Positions 18,555 through 26,816 of a DNA stretch of 64,000 nucleotides are shown piece by piece. The translations under genes and the position numbers were made by a program. Source of the DNA: Streptococcus rubneri (lineage in GTDB: Bacteria; Bacillota; Bacilli; Lactobacillales; Streptococcaceae). The stretch's first letter is position 1, and each line of letters starts with the position of its first letter. The notes below the pieces were generated by a model, which saw nothing but the letters and a program-made list of their open reading frames with translations, was not told the origin of the DNA and did not search any database. The stretch spans positions 1 to 64,000 of the forward strand of contig NZ_SRRP01000003.1 in assembly GCF_004785935.1 (NCBI RefSeq), written 5' to 3'.

Positions 18555-19568
18555 TTAATTTGGATAGATATAGCTGACCGTTCCCCAGACAACATTCGTG
18601 GGGTCAAACCAGCCACGGAAATTGTTGATGGTCCGATTTCCGTTGTAGTTGGCTTCCTGGATTTGAATCTTTTGCTCGTGTTCGACGTCTGTAACAAGGC
18701 CGACGTGGCCATAGCTACCGTCGTCCCAGCAGACAATGGCTCCTACCTCTGGGGTGTTTCCTGTCCGGAAGCCAGCAGCGCGTGCACTAGCTGCCCACAT
18801 GCCACCGTTTCCCCACCAGTTTTGTGCCCAGGGGGCTAGCTCTTTGGTCCCCCAAGTACACTCGCCTACAGGATAAAAATTATCAGGATGAGTGATGAGA
18901 GGTCGTGGTTTCTCCTCTTGGACCTGAAAACTTGTCGGTAAGAGGCCTTTGACTTGTCCCTTATTCTTTTGGTAGACATGAAGATGAAAGAGACCTTTGC
19001 CCTTATGGTTTTGGGCATGAAAGCGAAGTTGGTATTGACCGGGAGCGATCTTTTTAGCAGGATACCAAACTAAGTCGTCTTGACCATCTTGATCAGACCA
19101 GATTGGGAAAAGCACTTCCTCGACATCTTCAAAGAGCTTGAGTTTGACATCAAATTCGTGTGAGGAAACTTGCTGAATGGAGATAGTGGGTTGAGAAGCT
19201 GCGAGGTCCTTCTTCTCGACAGTGGTCGTCAATGGGAAAAGTCCCACCAATTCTCCATGCGCGCCTTGTCCATAAACATGAACATGATAAAGACCTGCTT
19301 GGTCTTGGTGATTGGTCAAGGGAACCTGAAGGTCAAATCCGCGCTCTCCTCTCTGGACGGGATACCAGATTAGATCATCCTGTCCCTTTTGATCGGACCA
19401 GATTGGAAGTCTGATTGACTGGAACTGATCAGGTACGGTTCCGATATGGATATTCAATCTTCCTTTTTCTGCATAGATATAATTAAGTTGGTCATCAGCA
19501 GTGACAGCTTGAGAAGATCCTGCCCATAGGGCGCAAATAGCAATGAGTAGTTTTTTTATCGTTCGCAT
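18555..19568 (-). CDS. lytF: LytF-like competence-induced CHAP murein hydrolase
   Basis: A 337-aa secreted protein. A signal peptide (about residues 1-24, MRTIKKLLIAICALWAGSSQ) is followed by two GBS Bsp-like repeats (about 28-115 and 128-215, each with the PIWSDQ-GQDDL-WYP pattern) and a C-terminal CHAP domain (231-337). That domain has Cys in GECTWG (about Cys237) and His in YGHVGLVT. This is the architecture of LytF, the competence fratricin of S. gordonii and S. sanguinis that replaces CbpD. A perfect SigX cin-box TACGAATA lies 37 bases before the start. The gene runs against purH and is flanked by pur genes on both sides. The CHAP part closely resembles PcsB of this window. Confidence 0.87.
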   Translation of the reverse strand: MRTIKKLLIAICALWAGSSQAVTADDQLNYIYAEKGRLNIHIGTVPDQFQSIRLPIWSDQKGQDDLIWYPVQRGERGFDLQVPLTNHQDQAGLYHVHVYGQGAHGELVGLFPLTTTVEKKDLAASQPTISIQQVSSHEFDVKLKLFEDVEEVLFPIWSDQDGQDDLVWYPAKKIAPGQYQLRFHAQNHKGKGLFHLHVYQKNKGQVKGLLPTSFQVQEEKPRPLITHPDNFYPVGECTWGTKELAPWAQNWWGNGGMWAASARAAGFRTGNTPEVGAIVCWDDGSYGHVGLVTDVEHEQKIQIQEANYNGNRTINNFRGWFDPTNVVWGTVSYIYPN

Positions 19569-19605
19569 AAAACTCCTTTTCTAAAAAATCGAGGTTCATT
19601 TATAC

Positions 19606-19613
19606 TATTCGTA
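19606..19613 (-). promoter_or_regulatory. SigX (ComX) cin-box of the lytF-like gene
   Basis: On the minus strand TACGAATA, preceded by a run of Ts, matches the cin-box exactly. It ends 37 bases before the start codon. A one-mismatch copy (TACGAAAA) faces the other way at 19638-19645, giving the inverted repeat TTCGTAAA/TTTACGAA. Confidence 0.9.
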
Positions 19614-19694
19614 AAAAAAGTGCAAAATTCCATCATTTACGAAAAAAGTTTGGATTCTATGAGAAAATAGCTTCTTTCGCTATAATAATTAGAT

Positions 19695-19718
19695 TAAAAC
19701 GAACGATTATGATATAAT
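19695..19718 (+). promoter_or_regulatory. purD promoter region with degenerate PurBox
   Basis: TATAAT (19713-19718) is the -10. TAAAACGAACGAT (19695-19707) matches 10 of 13 PurBox positions and overlaps the -35 area. The -35 itself is poor. The role of the box is a guess. Confidence 0.45.
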
Positions 19719-19749
19719 TTAATAAAATAATTCGCAAAAGAGGTTCAAG

Positions 19750-21012
19750 ATGAAACTTTTGGTTGTTGGATCTGGCGGTCGTGAGCATGCGATTGCCAAG
19801 AAATTGTTGGAGTCTACAAACGTTGAGCAGGTTTTTGTGGCTCCTGGTAATGACGGGATGCAATTAGATGGTCTGGATTTGATCAATATTGGAATTTCCG
19901 AACATTCTAAGCTGATTGACTTCGCAAAAGCGAACGATATTGCTTGGACCTTTATCGGCCCAGATGATGCCCTTGCAGCTGGAATCGTGGATGATTTCAA
20001 TGCAGCTGGTCTCAAGGCATTTGGTCCGACCAAGGTTGCGGCTGAGCTGGAGTGGTCTAAGGATTTTGCTAAGGAAATCATGGTCAAATACGACGTTCCG
20101 ACAGCAGCCTATGGGACATTTTCAGGTTTCGAGGAAGCCAAGGCCTACATCGAAGAAAAAGGCGCTCCAATCGTTGTCAAGGCAGACGGTTTGGCCCTTG
20201 GGAAAGGTGTCGTCGTTGCTGAGACAGTTGAGCAAGCCGTCGAAGCTGCTCACGAGATGCTTTTGGACAATAAATTCGGTGATTCAGGTGCACGTGTGGT
20301 CATCGAGGAATTCCTTGACGGGGAAGAGTTCTCTCTCTTTGCTTTTGTCAATGGGGATAAGTTCTACATTATGCCAACGGCTCAGGACCACAAACGTGCC
20401 TACGATGGCGACAAGGGTCCTAACACTGGTGGGATGGGTGCCTATGCGCCAGTTCCTCACTTGCTACAGAGTGTGGTTGACACAGCGGTTGACACTATTG
20501 TCAAGCCAGTCCTCGAAGGTATGATCAAAGAGGGTCGTCCATACACAGGTGTCCTTTACGCGGGACTTATCTTGACTGCTGACGGGCCTAAAGTCATCGA
20601 GTTTAACGCTCGTTTCGGAGATCCTGAAACGCAAATTATTTTGCCTCGTTTGACATCTGATTTTGCACAAAATATCACTGACATTTTGGAAGGTAAAGAG
20701 CCAGCCATCACTTGGACGGACAAGGGTGTGACACTAGGCGTGGTTGTAGCTTCAAACGGCTACCCACTCGCTTATGAGAAGGGTGTCAAGCTTCCAGCCA
20801 AGACAGAAGGCGACATCATCACTTACTATGCTGGTGCTAAATTCGCTGAAAACGACCAAGACCTCCTCTCAAACGGAGGACGTGTTTACATGTTGGTCAC
20901 CACAGCCGACACCGTCAAAGACGGCCAAAACATTATCTACAACGAACTCAACAGACAAAACACAGAAGGCTTGTTCTACCGTACGGACATTGGTAGCAAG
21001 GCTAACAAATAA
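19750..21012 (+). CDS. purD: Phosphoribosylamine-glycine ligase
   Basis: A 420-aa GAR synthetase of the ATP-grasp family, joining phosphoribosylamine and glycine. It starts MKLLVVGSGGREHAIAKKL after an AGAGG ribosome site. The ATP-grasp region has VVKADGLALGKGVVVA and EFLDGEEFSLFAFV, and the metal site FNARFGDPETQ. It has its own promoter region because the lytF-like gene splits the pur cluster here. Confidence 0.97.
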   Translation: MKLLVVGSGGREHAIAKKLLESTNVEQVFVAPGNDGMQLDGLDLINIGISEHSKLIDFAKANDIAWTFIGPDDALAAGIVDDFNAAGLKAFGPTKVAAELEWSKDFAKEIMVKYDVPTAAYGTFSGFEEAKAYIEEKGAPIVVKADGLALGKGVVVAETVEQAVEAAHEMLLDNKFGDSGARVVIEEFLDGEEFSLFAFVNGDKFYIMPTAQDHKRAYDGDKGPNTGGMGAYAPVPHLLQSVVDTAVDTIVKPVLEGMIKEGRPYTGVLYAGLILTADGPKVIEFNARFGDPETQIILPRLTSDFAQNITDILEGKEPAITWTDKGVTLGVVVASNGYPLAYEKGVKLPAKTEGDIITYYAGAKFAENDQDLLSNGGRVYMLVTTADTVKDGQNIIYNELNRQNTEGLFYRTDIGSKANK

Positions 21013-21234
21013 TTAGCGACCGTAGGTCGTAAAAGGCGAGCGAAAGTGAGCCAAACTAAGATAATGGTCGCTTAATTTGCGAGCGTTAGCGAGCTAGTAT
21101 AGGATAATCGTCGCAGTAGTGGAACTCCTAGTAGCTTTGCTACTAGGAGCGGAAAACTGGAGACTCAGGCTCCAGTTTTAGTAATGGAACGCCCTAGGCG
21201 GTCGCTTACGTCCGCACTACATTAGACGATTATC
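21013..21234 (+). repeat. Multi-hairpin intergenic element, copy A (purD-purE gap)
   Basis: Module 1 (21013-21075) is closed by TTAGCGACC/GGTCGCTTAA and holds the hairpin GGCGAGCGAAAGTGAGCC (21035-21052). Module 2 (21103-21234) is closed by a perfect 10-bp stem, GATAATCGTC/GACGATTATC, then GTAGTG/CACTAC. Inside are the perfect hairpins CTCCTAGTAGC-ttt-GCTACTAGGAG (21125-21149) and AAAACTGGAG/CTCCAGTTTT (21153-21179) with loop ACTCAGG, and a closing pair GCGGA/TCCGC (21149-21153, 21211-21215). Copy B before purB keeps the skeleton with different stem bases. Confidence 0.75.
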
Positions 21235-21250
21235 AAAAAAAGGAGAAGAA

Positions 21251-21739
21251 ATGAAACCAGTAATTTCCATTATCATGGGCTCAAAATCCGACTGGGCAAC
21301 CATGCAAAAAACCGCTGAAGTCCTAGACAACTTCGGCGTCGCTTACGAAAAGAAAGTTGTTTCCGCACACCGGACGCCTGACCTCATGTTCAAACATGCC
21401 GAAGAAGCACGTAGCCGTGGCATCAAGGTCATCATCGCGGGTGCAGGTGGCGCTGCTCACTTGCCAGGTATGGTAGCAGCTAAAACGACCCTTCCAGTCA
21501 TCGGGGTACCTGTCAAGTCTCGTGCCCTTAGCGGTTTGGATTCACTTTATTCCATTGTGCAGATGCCGGGTGGCGTGCCAGTCGCAACCATGGCGATCGG
21601 TGAAGCAGGTGCGACCAATGCGGCCCTCTTTGCCCTCCGTCTTCTTTCAGTAGAGGATCAGGCTATTGCAATAGCGTTAGCAGATTTCGCAGAAGAACAA
21701 GGAAAAATCGCAGAGGAGTCGACAAATGAGCTCATCTAA
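21251..21739 (+). CDS. purE: N5-carboxyaminoimidazole ribonucleotide mutase
   Basis: A 162-aa class I PurE, which converts N5-CAIR (from PurK) to CAIR. It starts [20 protein letters not shown] with the GSKSDW motif, then SAHRTPD and [20 protein letters not shown] at 21238-21244 is a strong ribosome site right after the structured element. It overlaps purK by 14 bases, fitting their consecutive reactions. Confidence 0.97.
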   Translation: MKPVISIIMGSKSDWATMQKTAEVLDNFGVAYEKKVVSAHRTPDLMFKHAEEARSRGIKVIIAGAGGAAHLPGMVAAKTTLPVIGVPVKSRALSGLDSLYSIVQMPGGVPVATMAIGEAGATNAALFALRLLSVEDQAIAIALADFAEEQGKIAEESTNELI

Positions 21740-22805
21740 AACAATCGGAATTATCGGTGGCGGTCAGCTGGGGCAGATGATGGCCATTTCTGCTATCTAC
21801 ATGGGGCACAAGGTTATCGCTCTAGATCCAGCAGCGGATTGTCCGGCCTCTCGTGTGGCGGAAATCATCGTGGCACCTTTTAACGACGTGGAAGCCCTTC
21901 GTCAATTGGCAGACCGCTGTGATGTTCTCACTTATGAATTTGAAAATGTCGATGCTGACGGCCTTGATGCTGTTATCAAAGAAGGACAGCTACCACAAGG
22001 GACCGACCTGCTTCGCATTTCCCAAAATCGCATTTTTGAGAAGGACTTTCTTTCCAACAAGGCTCAAGTCACTGTGGCCCCCTATAAGGTCGTGACTTCA
22101 AGCCAGGATTTGGCAGATATTGACCTCTCTAAAAACTGTGTCCTCAAAACTGCGACAGGTGGCTACGATGGCCATGGACAAAAGGTTATTCGTTCAGCGG
22201 AAGATTTAGAAGAAGCCTATGCACTAGCGGATTCAGCCGACTGCGTTTTGGAAGAATTTGTCAATTTCGACCTTGAGATTTCTGTCATCGTGTCTGGGAA
22301 TGGTAAGGATGTGACGATTTTCCCCGTTCAGGAAAATATTCATCGCAACAACATTCTTTCAAAAACCATTGTACCTGCTCGTATTTCAGAAAGTCTAGCT
22401 GAAAAAGCCAAAGCAATGGCAGTGCGAATTGCAGAACAACTGAACCTATCTGGAACACTCTGCGTGGAAATGTTTGCTACAGCTGATGATATCATCGTCA
22501 ACGAAATTGCACCACGCCCACACAATTCAGGCCACTACTCGATTGAAGCTTGCGATTTTTCCCAGTTTGATACCCATATTCTGGGTATTCTCGGAGCACC
22601 ACTTCCTGCTATTCACCTCCATGCGCCTGCAGTCATGCTCAATGTACTCGGCCAACACGTCGAAGCTGCTGAAACATATGTGACAGAAAATCCAAGTGCT
22701 CACCTCCACTTATATGGTAAACTAGAAGCAAAGCACAACCGCAAAATGGGACATGTGACCTTGTTTAGTGATGAACCGGATAAGGTTGAAGAGTTTGGGG
22801 AGTAA
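21726..22805 (+). CDS. purK: N5-carboxyaminoimidazole ribonucleotide synthase
   Basis: A 359-aa ATP-grasp enzyme that carboxylates AIR using ATP and bicarbonate. It starts [20 protein letters not shown] inside the end of purE. ATP-grasp marks are [25 protein letters not shown] and [13 protein letters not shown]. Length is normal. It is followed by a 119-base gap with several short dyads (for example TAAGAC/GTCTTA at 22803-22837), then the ketopantoate-reductase-like gene. Confidence 0.96.
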   Translation: MSSSKTIGIIGGGQLGQMMAISAIYMGHKVIALDPAADCPASRVAEIIVAPFNDVEALRQLADRCDVLTYEFENVDADGLDAVIKEGQLPQGTDLLRISQNRIFEKDFLSNKAQVTVAPYKVVTSSQDLADIDLSKNCVLKTATGGYDGHGQKVIRSAEDLEEAYALADSADCVLEEFVNFDLEISVIVSGNGKDVTIFPVQENIHRNNILSKTIVPARISESLAEKAKAMAVRIAEQLNLSGTLCVEMFATADDIIVNEIAPRPHNSGHYSIEACDFSQFDTHILGILGAPLPAIHLHAPAVMLNVLGQHVEAAETYVTENPSAHLHLYGKLEAKHNRKMGHVTLFSDEPDKVEEFGE

Positions 22806-22924
22806 GACAGGACCCCAGTTATAAGGTCCGTCGTCTTACCCCTGCAAGGTTGACTAGGCTTGTCGCAGGCGAAAATCGACAAGAGAAGCCAGACAACCAC
22901 TGCTGGAAAGGGATTGATTTTTAA

Positions 22925-23875
22925 GTGAAAATAGCGATTCTAGGACTTGGAGTCATCGGGACAACTTATGCCTACGCCTTTCAAAAAGCAGGTCATCAAG
23001 TGGAACACGTACTGAGAGATAGTAAGAAAAACAATGCTCCCAAGGAGTTGTTGGTTGATCTGCTAGATGGCCGTTATCATTCCAAAGGTGAGAACAAACA
23101 CGACACCTATGAGGTTCGTGTGGCAGAAGTCGATTCGGAATATGATTTTATTTTTCTCAGTGTGCGCCATGGGTTTGTCAAAGAAGCTGTGGAGACCTTG
23201 CAAAAAAATAATATCAAAGGTACCCTTGTTTTCTTCTGCAATTTCTGGGATACTCGAAAAGAGGTCCAAGAGTGGGCAGGAGATTACGACTATATCCTGG
23301 CTTTTCCGACAGCGGGTGGTCATATGCAGGAGGATCATTTAGATGGCGTCTTGTTTGACCATTTAATGCTAGAAGGTGAGCAAAAAGCACAGATCTCTAA
23401 CTATGCTGATTTGACAGATTTACTGACTTCTGCAGATTTGAAGTGGGAAGTGCCTCATGATATGGTCGAGTGGATTTGGATTCACATGGCGATTAATGCA
23501 GGTGTCACTTCGACAGCTGCACGTTCGGGGAATCTGGAAAACCCAGAAGAATTGGCTTTGAACTTGATGAATAGTTCTTCAGAATTGTCATTGGCCATCA
23601 AGGCCATTCGAGAGGCTTTGAAAGTCGTAGAAGCGCGTGGCGTGAATTTGAAGCTTTACAAAGCAGAACTCTTGCCATACAAAATTCCCGCTTGGATAGC
23701 CGGCAAGGCCATGAAAGTCATGTTTGCGAAAAATGAGCTAACCCGAAAAATCATGACCTTGCACAATGATAAACAGGACATCTTCTATTGTTGTCAAAGT
23801 GTCTATCAGACTGGTCAGGAGTTAGGTGTGAAGATGCCTATTCTGGAAGCAAATATGAAGGGCATTTCGATTTAG
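22925..23875 (+). CDS. Ketopantoate reductase (ApbA/PanE)-family oxidoreductase
   Basis: A 316-aa protein with an N-terminal NAD(P)-binding Rossmann site (MKIAILGLGVIGTTYAYAF; GxGxxG pattern) and the C-terminal helical domain of the ketopantoate reductase superfamily. The start is GTG, with AAAGGGA 11 bases upstream. True PanE makes pantoate for CoA, but many streptococcal members of this superfamily have no known substrate and most streptococci take up pantothenate. I therefore give no symbol. It lies between purK and purB, probably read with them. Confidence 0.8.
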   Translation: MKIAILGLGVIGTTYAYAFQKAGHQVEHVLRDSKKNNAPKELLVDLLDGRYHSKGENKHDTYEVRVAEVDSEYDFIFLSVRHGFVKEAVETLQKNNIKGTLVFFCNFWDTRKEVQEWAGDYDYILAFPTAGGHMQEDHLDGVLFDHLMLEGEQKAQISNYADLTDLLTSADLKWEVPHDMVEWIWIHMAINAGVTSTAARSGNLENPEELALNLMNSSSELSLAIKAIREALKVVEARGVNLKLYKAELLPYKIPAWIAGKAMKVMFAKNELTRKIMTLHNDKQDIFYCCQSVYQTGQELGVKMPILEANMKGISI

Positions 23876-23883
23876 GAGGTTTT

Positions 23884-24111
23884 ATGATTCAACTCATCGT
23901 CAATGCTTTTGTTGAGAAGGACAAGACTGGAGCAGTCGTAGAAGTTTTGTATGCTAGTAGCGATCACGAAAAGGTGAAAGTTAAGTATGAAGAGCTAACG
24001 TCTCAATATCCTGAAAACTATTTAGCCATCTATGATGTCCCGTTGGATACGGATTTGAATACACTAGATCACTACCCATCTGTGTGGATTGGGAAAGAAG
24101 AATTTGAATAA
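23884..24111 (+). CDS. Conserved 75-aa protein of unknown function
   Basis: It starts MIQLIVNAFVEKDKTGAVVE at an ATG eight bases after the previous stop, with a very strong AGGAGG site (23875-23880). The protein is small, acidic and soluble, with no membrane span or known motif that I can name. A similar small gene next to purB is familiar from other streptococci, so it is probably real; its function is unknown. The same frame is open about 96 bases further upstream, but that overlaps the preceding gene. Confidence 0.8.
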   Translation: MIQLIVNAFVEKDKTGAVVEVLYASSDHEKVKVKYEELTSQYPENYLAIYDVPLDTDLNTLDHYPSVWIGKEEFE

Positions 24112-24251
24112 AACGACTTTTAGTCGTTAAACAGATGTTTCATGCCGAGAGGAAAGCGTAAGCGACGGAAATTTTGAGACTTCAGGCTCAAGATTTAGTC
24201 ATGAGATTCTGGAGGAAGCTGCTGACGTCCGCCCCACTTAAGTGAAACATC
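24112..24251 (+). repeat. Multi-hairpin intergenic element, copy B (before purB)
   Basis: Hairpin AACGAC/GTCGTT (24112-24128) is followed by an element closed by GATGTTTCA (24134-24142) and TGAAACATC (24243-24251). It holds the hairpin ATTTTGAG/CTCAAGAT with loop ACTTCAGG (24171-24194), then TTTAGTCATG, then GCTGACGTCCGC; CGGA/TCCG (24166-24169, 24228-24231) closes the inside. Loop and joining segments match copy A while stem bases differ, which suggests a conserved RNA fold. Confidence 0.75.
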
Positions 24252-24271
24252 AACAGAAAGGAAAAGAAAAC

Positions 24272-25570
24272 ATGATTGATAGATATAGCCGCCCAGAAAT
24301 GGCGAACATTTGGACTGAAGAAAATAAATACCGTGCGTGGCTTGAGGTGGAAATCTTGGCTGACGAGGCATGGGCTGAGTTGGGAGAAATTCCTAAGGAA
24401 GATGTGGCTTTGATCCGCGAAAAAGCGGACTTTGATATCGACCGTATTTTGGAGATTGAGCAAGAGACTCGCCATGACGTAGTGGCTTTTACGCGTGCGG
24501 TTTCTGAGACGCTTGGTGAAGAGCGTAAGTGGGTCCACTATGGTTTGACTTCTACTGACGTGGTGGATACGGCCTACGGTTACCTCTACAAACAAGCCAA
24601 CGACATCATCCGTAAGGACCTTGAAAACTTCACCAACATCATCGCTGATAAGGCTAAGGAGCACAAGTTTACTATCATGATGGGTCGTACCCACGGTGTG
24701 CACGCTGAGCCAACAACTTTTGGTCTTAAATTGGCCACTTGGTACAGCGAAATGAAACGGAACATCGAGCGTTTCGAGCATGCAGCTGCTGGCGTAGAAG
24801 CTGGTAAAATCTCTGGTGCGGTTGGTAACTTTGCCAACATCCCACCATTCGTTGAAAAATACGTCTGCGATAAATTGGGTATCCGTGCTCAAGAAATCTC
24901 TACACAGGTCCTTCCTCGTGACCTTCACGCTGAGTACTTTGCAGTTCTTGCGAGCATCGCAACTTCAATCGAACGGATGGCGACTGAAATCCGTGGTCTT
25001 CAAAAATCTGAACAACGTGAAGTAGAAGAGTTCTTTGCTAAAGGTCAAAAAGGTTCTTCAGCCATGCCTCACAAACGCAACCCTATCGGTTCTGAAAACA
25101 TGACAGGTCTGGCACGTGTGATCCGTGGTCACATGGTCACAGCTTATGAAAATGTAGCCCTTTGGCACGAACGGGATATCTCTCACTCATCAGCTGAGCG
25201 GATCATCGCACCAGACACAACTATCTTGATTGACTACATGCTTAACCGTTTTGGAAATATCGTCAAGAACTTGACGGTCTTCCCAGAAAACATGATCCGC
25301 AACATGAACTCTACATTTGGTTTGATTTTCAGCCAACGTGCCATGTTGACTTTGATTGAAAAAGGCATGACACGTGAGCAAGCCTACGACCTTGTTCAAC
25401 CGAAGACTGCCCAATCATGGGATAACCAAGTCGACTTCAAACCACTGCTTGAAGCAGATCCAGAAGTGACTTCTCGCCTCACTCAAGAAGAAATTGACGA
25501 AATCTTCAATCCAACTTACTATACAAAACGGGTGGATGAAATCTTTGAACGCATCGGTTTGGGAGACTAA
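24272..25570 (+). CDS. purB: Adenylosuccinate lyase
   Basis: A 432-aa PurB that acts twice, on SAICAR and on adenylosuccinate. The start [20 protein letters not shown] follows AAAGGAAAAG; an in-frame ATG 30 bases upstream lies in the structured element and is rejected. The family signature [18 protein letters not shown] and the [13 protein letters not shown] segment are present. It is the last pur gene of the window. Confidence 0.97.
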   Translation: MIDRYSRPEMANIWTEENKYRAWLEVEILADEAWAELGEIPKEDVALIREKADFDIDRILEIEQETRHDVVAFTRAVSETLGEERKWVHYGLTSTDVVDTAYGYLYKQANDIIRKDLENFTNIIADKAKEHKFTIMMGRTHGVHAEPTTFGLKLATWYSEMKRNIERFEHAAAGVEAGKISGAVGNFANIPPFVEKYVCDKLGIRAQEISTQVLPRDLHAEYFAVLASIATSIERMATEIRGLQKSEQREVEEFFAKGQKGSSAMPHKRNPIGSENMTGLARVIRGHMVTAYENVALWHERDISHSSAERIIAPDTTILIDYMLNRFGNIVKNLTVFPENMIRNMNSTFGLIFSQRAMLTLIEKGMTREQAYDLVQPKTAQSWDNQVDFKPLLEADPEVTSRLTQEEIDEIFNPTYYTKRVDEIFERIGLGD

Positions 25571-25968
25571 TTGCAACGAAAAACGGGAATTTGAAAAATA
25601 TACGAAAAGAGGCTGGGACAAAAGTCCTAGCCTCTCAATTGTCTTTGGATTGTCGAGCAAGACGCAGTGGTTGAGTGGGCTCTACTACGCTGATTTCATC
25701 AGCTTTTACAGCCCTACTCAACTGTGCGGAGGTGGGACGACGAAATCGAATTCTAACGAATTACCGATTTCTGTCCCACTCTCTTTTCTTTGTCTAAATC
25801 AGGTGCTCTAGACCCTGAATTTATCATAATAAATTTTGATTGATTAAACTATTTATAGGAAGTTTGTCACTAATTATAGATTCTCGTCTATCCATCTTTA
25901 AAAAGCTATATTTCTATGTTATAATTGCATCATAAAAGTCTGAGGGAGCCCTCAGACCTTTTGAAAGA
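25571..25968. repeat. Non-coding purB-bgaR gap with two hairpin repeats
   Basis: About 400 bases without a gene. AGAGGCTGGGAC (25608-25619), aaaa, GTCCTAGCCTCT (25624-25635) is a hairpin of a type common between streptococcal genes; a second copy lies at 31309-31334. A long hairpin at 25732-25779 combines GTGGGAC/GTCCCAC, GAAATCG/CGATTTC and AATTC/GAATT, and may end purB transcription. An extended -10 (TGTTATAAT, 25917-25925) reads straight into the bgaR terminator and looks incidental. Confidence 0.6.
25934..25962 (-). terminator. Terminator of bgaR
   Basis: AAAAGTCTGAGG... pairs with ...CCTCAGACCTTTT, seven bases past the bgaR stop on the minus strand, with a T run on that strand. Confidence 0.85.
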
Positions 25969-26685
25969 TCAATGATCACGATCACATGAGATAAATTTGA
26001 TTTTATAGTAATCTCCACGTTTGTAGGTTTCACTATATTCAAGGATCTGACCAGTTGCTTCCAACTTGGTCGTCTTCACTTGACGAACGGTTGGGAAATT
26101 TTCATCGATATTCAACACGGATGCGATTTTGCTTGGTGTTGGGAAGACGATGTCATTAATTTCTTCAAAGTGTTCATCATTCATATGAATATGATAATCT
26201 TCTTTGAAGCGGTCATAGATCGAACTGTAGTAGTCTAAGTTCGGGTAGTTAGGGTTGATGTATTGCTCTGGAACGTAAGTCTGATGGAAGATATAAATAT
26301 CATCCCCAATCTGACGGATGCGCTCAATCTTATAGTAGAATTGAGACGGAGCAAGACCTAGCTTATCTAGGATATTGAGCGTGTTACCACGCTTGATGGA
26401 GAGAACTTTTACAGTCGCTTTTTGGATGGGGAAGGTTTCTACGTCTGAAAATTCAACCAGTTTGTGTTTTCTAGCGCGAGAAACGAAGGTTCCTTTTCCT
26501 TGTTGGCGGACGATGTATCCATCGCTAGCCAAATCGTTCAAAGCTCGCACAACAGTGATCGAGCTGACATTGTAAATCTTGATCAACTCAGCTTCTGTGT
26601 AAAATTTATCTCCGTTTTCAAATTTGCCTGAGATAATTTGTTGCTTCAAATCATCTTTGATGTGTTGGTACTTTGGGATTGCCAT
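25969..26685 (-). CDS. bgaR: GntR-family repressor of the bgaC operon
   Basis: A 238-aa GntR/HutC-type regulator. The N-terminal winged helix starts MAIPKYQHIKDDLKQQIISG, with the recognition region AELIKIYNVSSITVVRALND, then a UTRA ligand-binding domain (about residues 80-238) that should sense a sugar phosphate. GAGGTG precedes the chosen ATG; a GTG three codons upstream is less likely. It faces away from bgaC exactly as in pneumococcus, where BgaR represses the beta-galactosidase operon. AT-rich TTATTAATAT copies at 26713-26722 and 26761-26770 in the divergent promoter region are candidate operators. Confidence 0.88.
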   Translation of the reverse strand: MAIPKYQHIKDDLKQQIISGKFENGDKFYTEAELIKIYNVSSITVVRALNDLASDGYIVRQQGKGTFVSRARKHKLVEFSDVETFPIQKATVKVLSIKRGNTLNILDKLGLAPSQFYYKIERIRQIGDDIYIFHQTYVPEQYINPNYPNLDYYSSIYDRFKEDYHIHMNDEHFEEINDIVFPTPSKIASVLNIDENFPTVRQVKTTKLEATGQILEYSETYKRGDYYKIKFISCDRDH

Positions 26686-26749
26686 GTGCTTCACCTCTTC
26701 TTTCGATATCCCTTATTAATATTATTTTAACATATTTTTTTAAAAGTGG

Positions 26750-26778
26750 TTGACATTTTTTTATTAATATATTATATT
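26750..26778 (+). promoter_or_regulatory. bgaC operon promoter and likely BgaR operator
   Basis: TTGACA (26750-26755), a 17-base spacer and TATATT (26773-26778). The spacer holds TTATTAATAT, repeated near 26713 on the bgaR side; these shared AT-rich sequences are the best operator candidates. Confidence 0.8.
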
Positions 26779-26816
26779 GATATTTGAAAAGGATTTCTTA
26801 GAAGGAGGTTCTCAGT

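Noticed and set aside
19916-20524. 202-aa ORF on the plus strand within purD
   Set aside because: Alternative frame of a fully conserved purD; Ser/Arg/Leu-rich shadow composition.
21103-21234. tRNA-like cloverleaf
   Set aside because: Four-way junction shape is present but there are no tRNA invariant bases, T-loop or acceptor end, and the outer stem is 10 bp.
22803-22924. Riboswitch in the purK to ketopantoate-reductase-like gap
   Set aside because: Several short dyads exist, but I could not match the conserved core of any purine, PreQ1 or other riboswitch I know.
25917-25962. Small RNA gene from the extended -10 at 25917-25925
   Set aside because: The only thing after the -10 is the bgaR terminator hairpin, whose place is explained by bgaR; no further support for a separate RNA.
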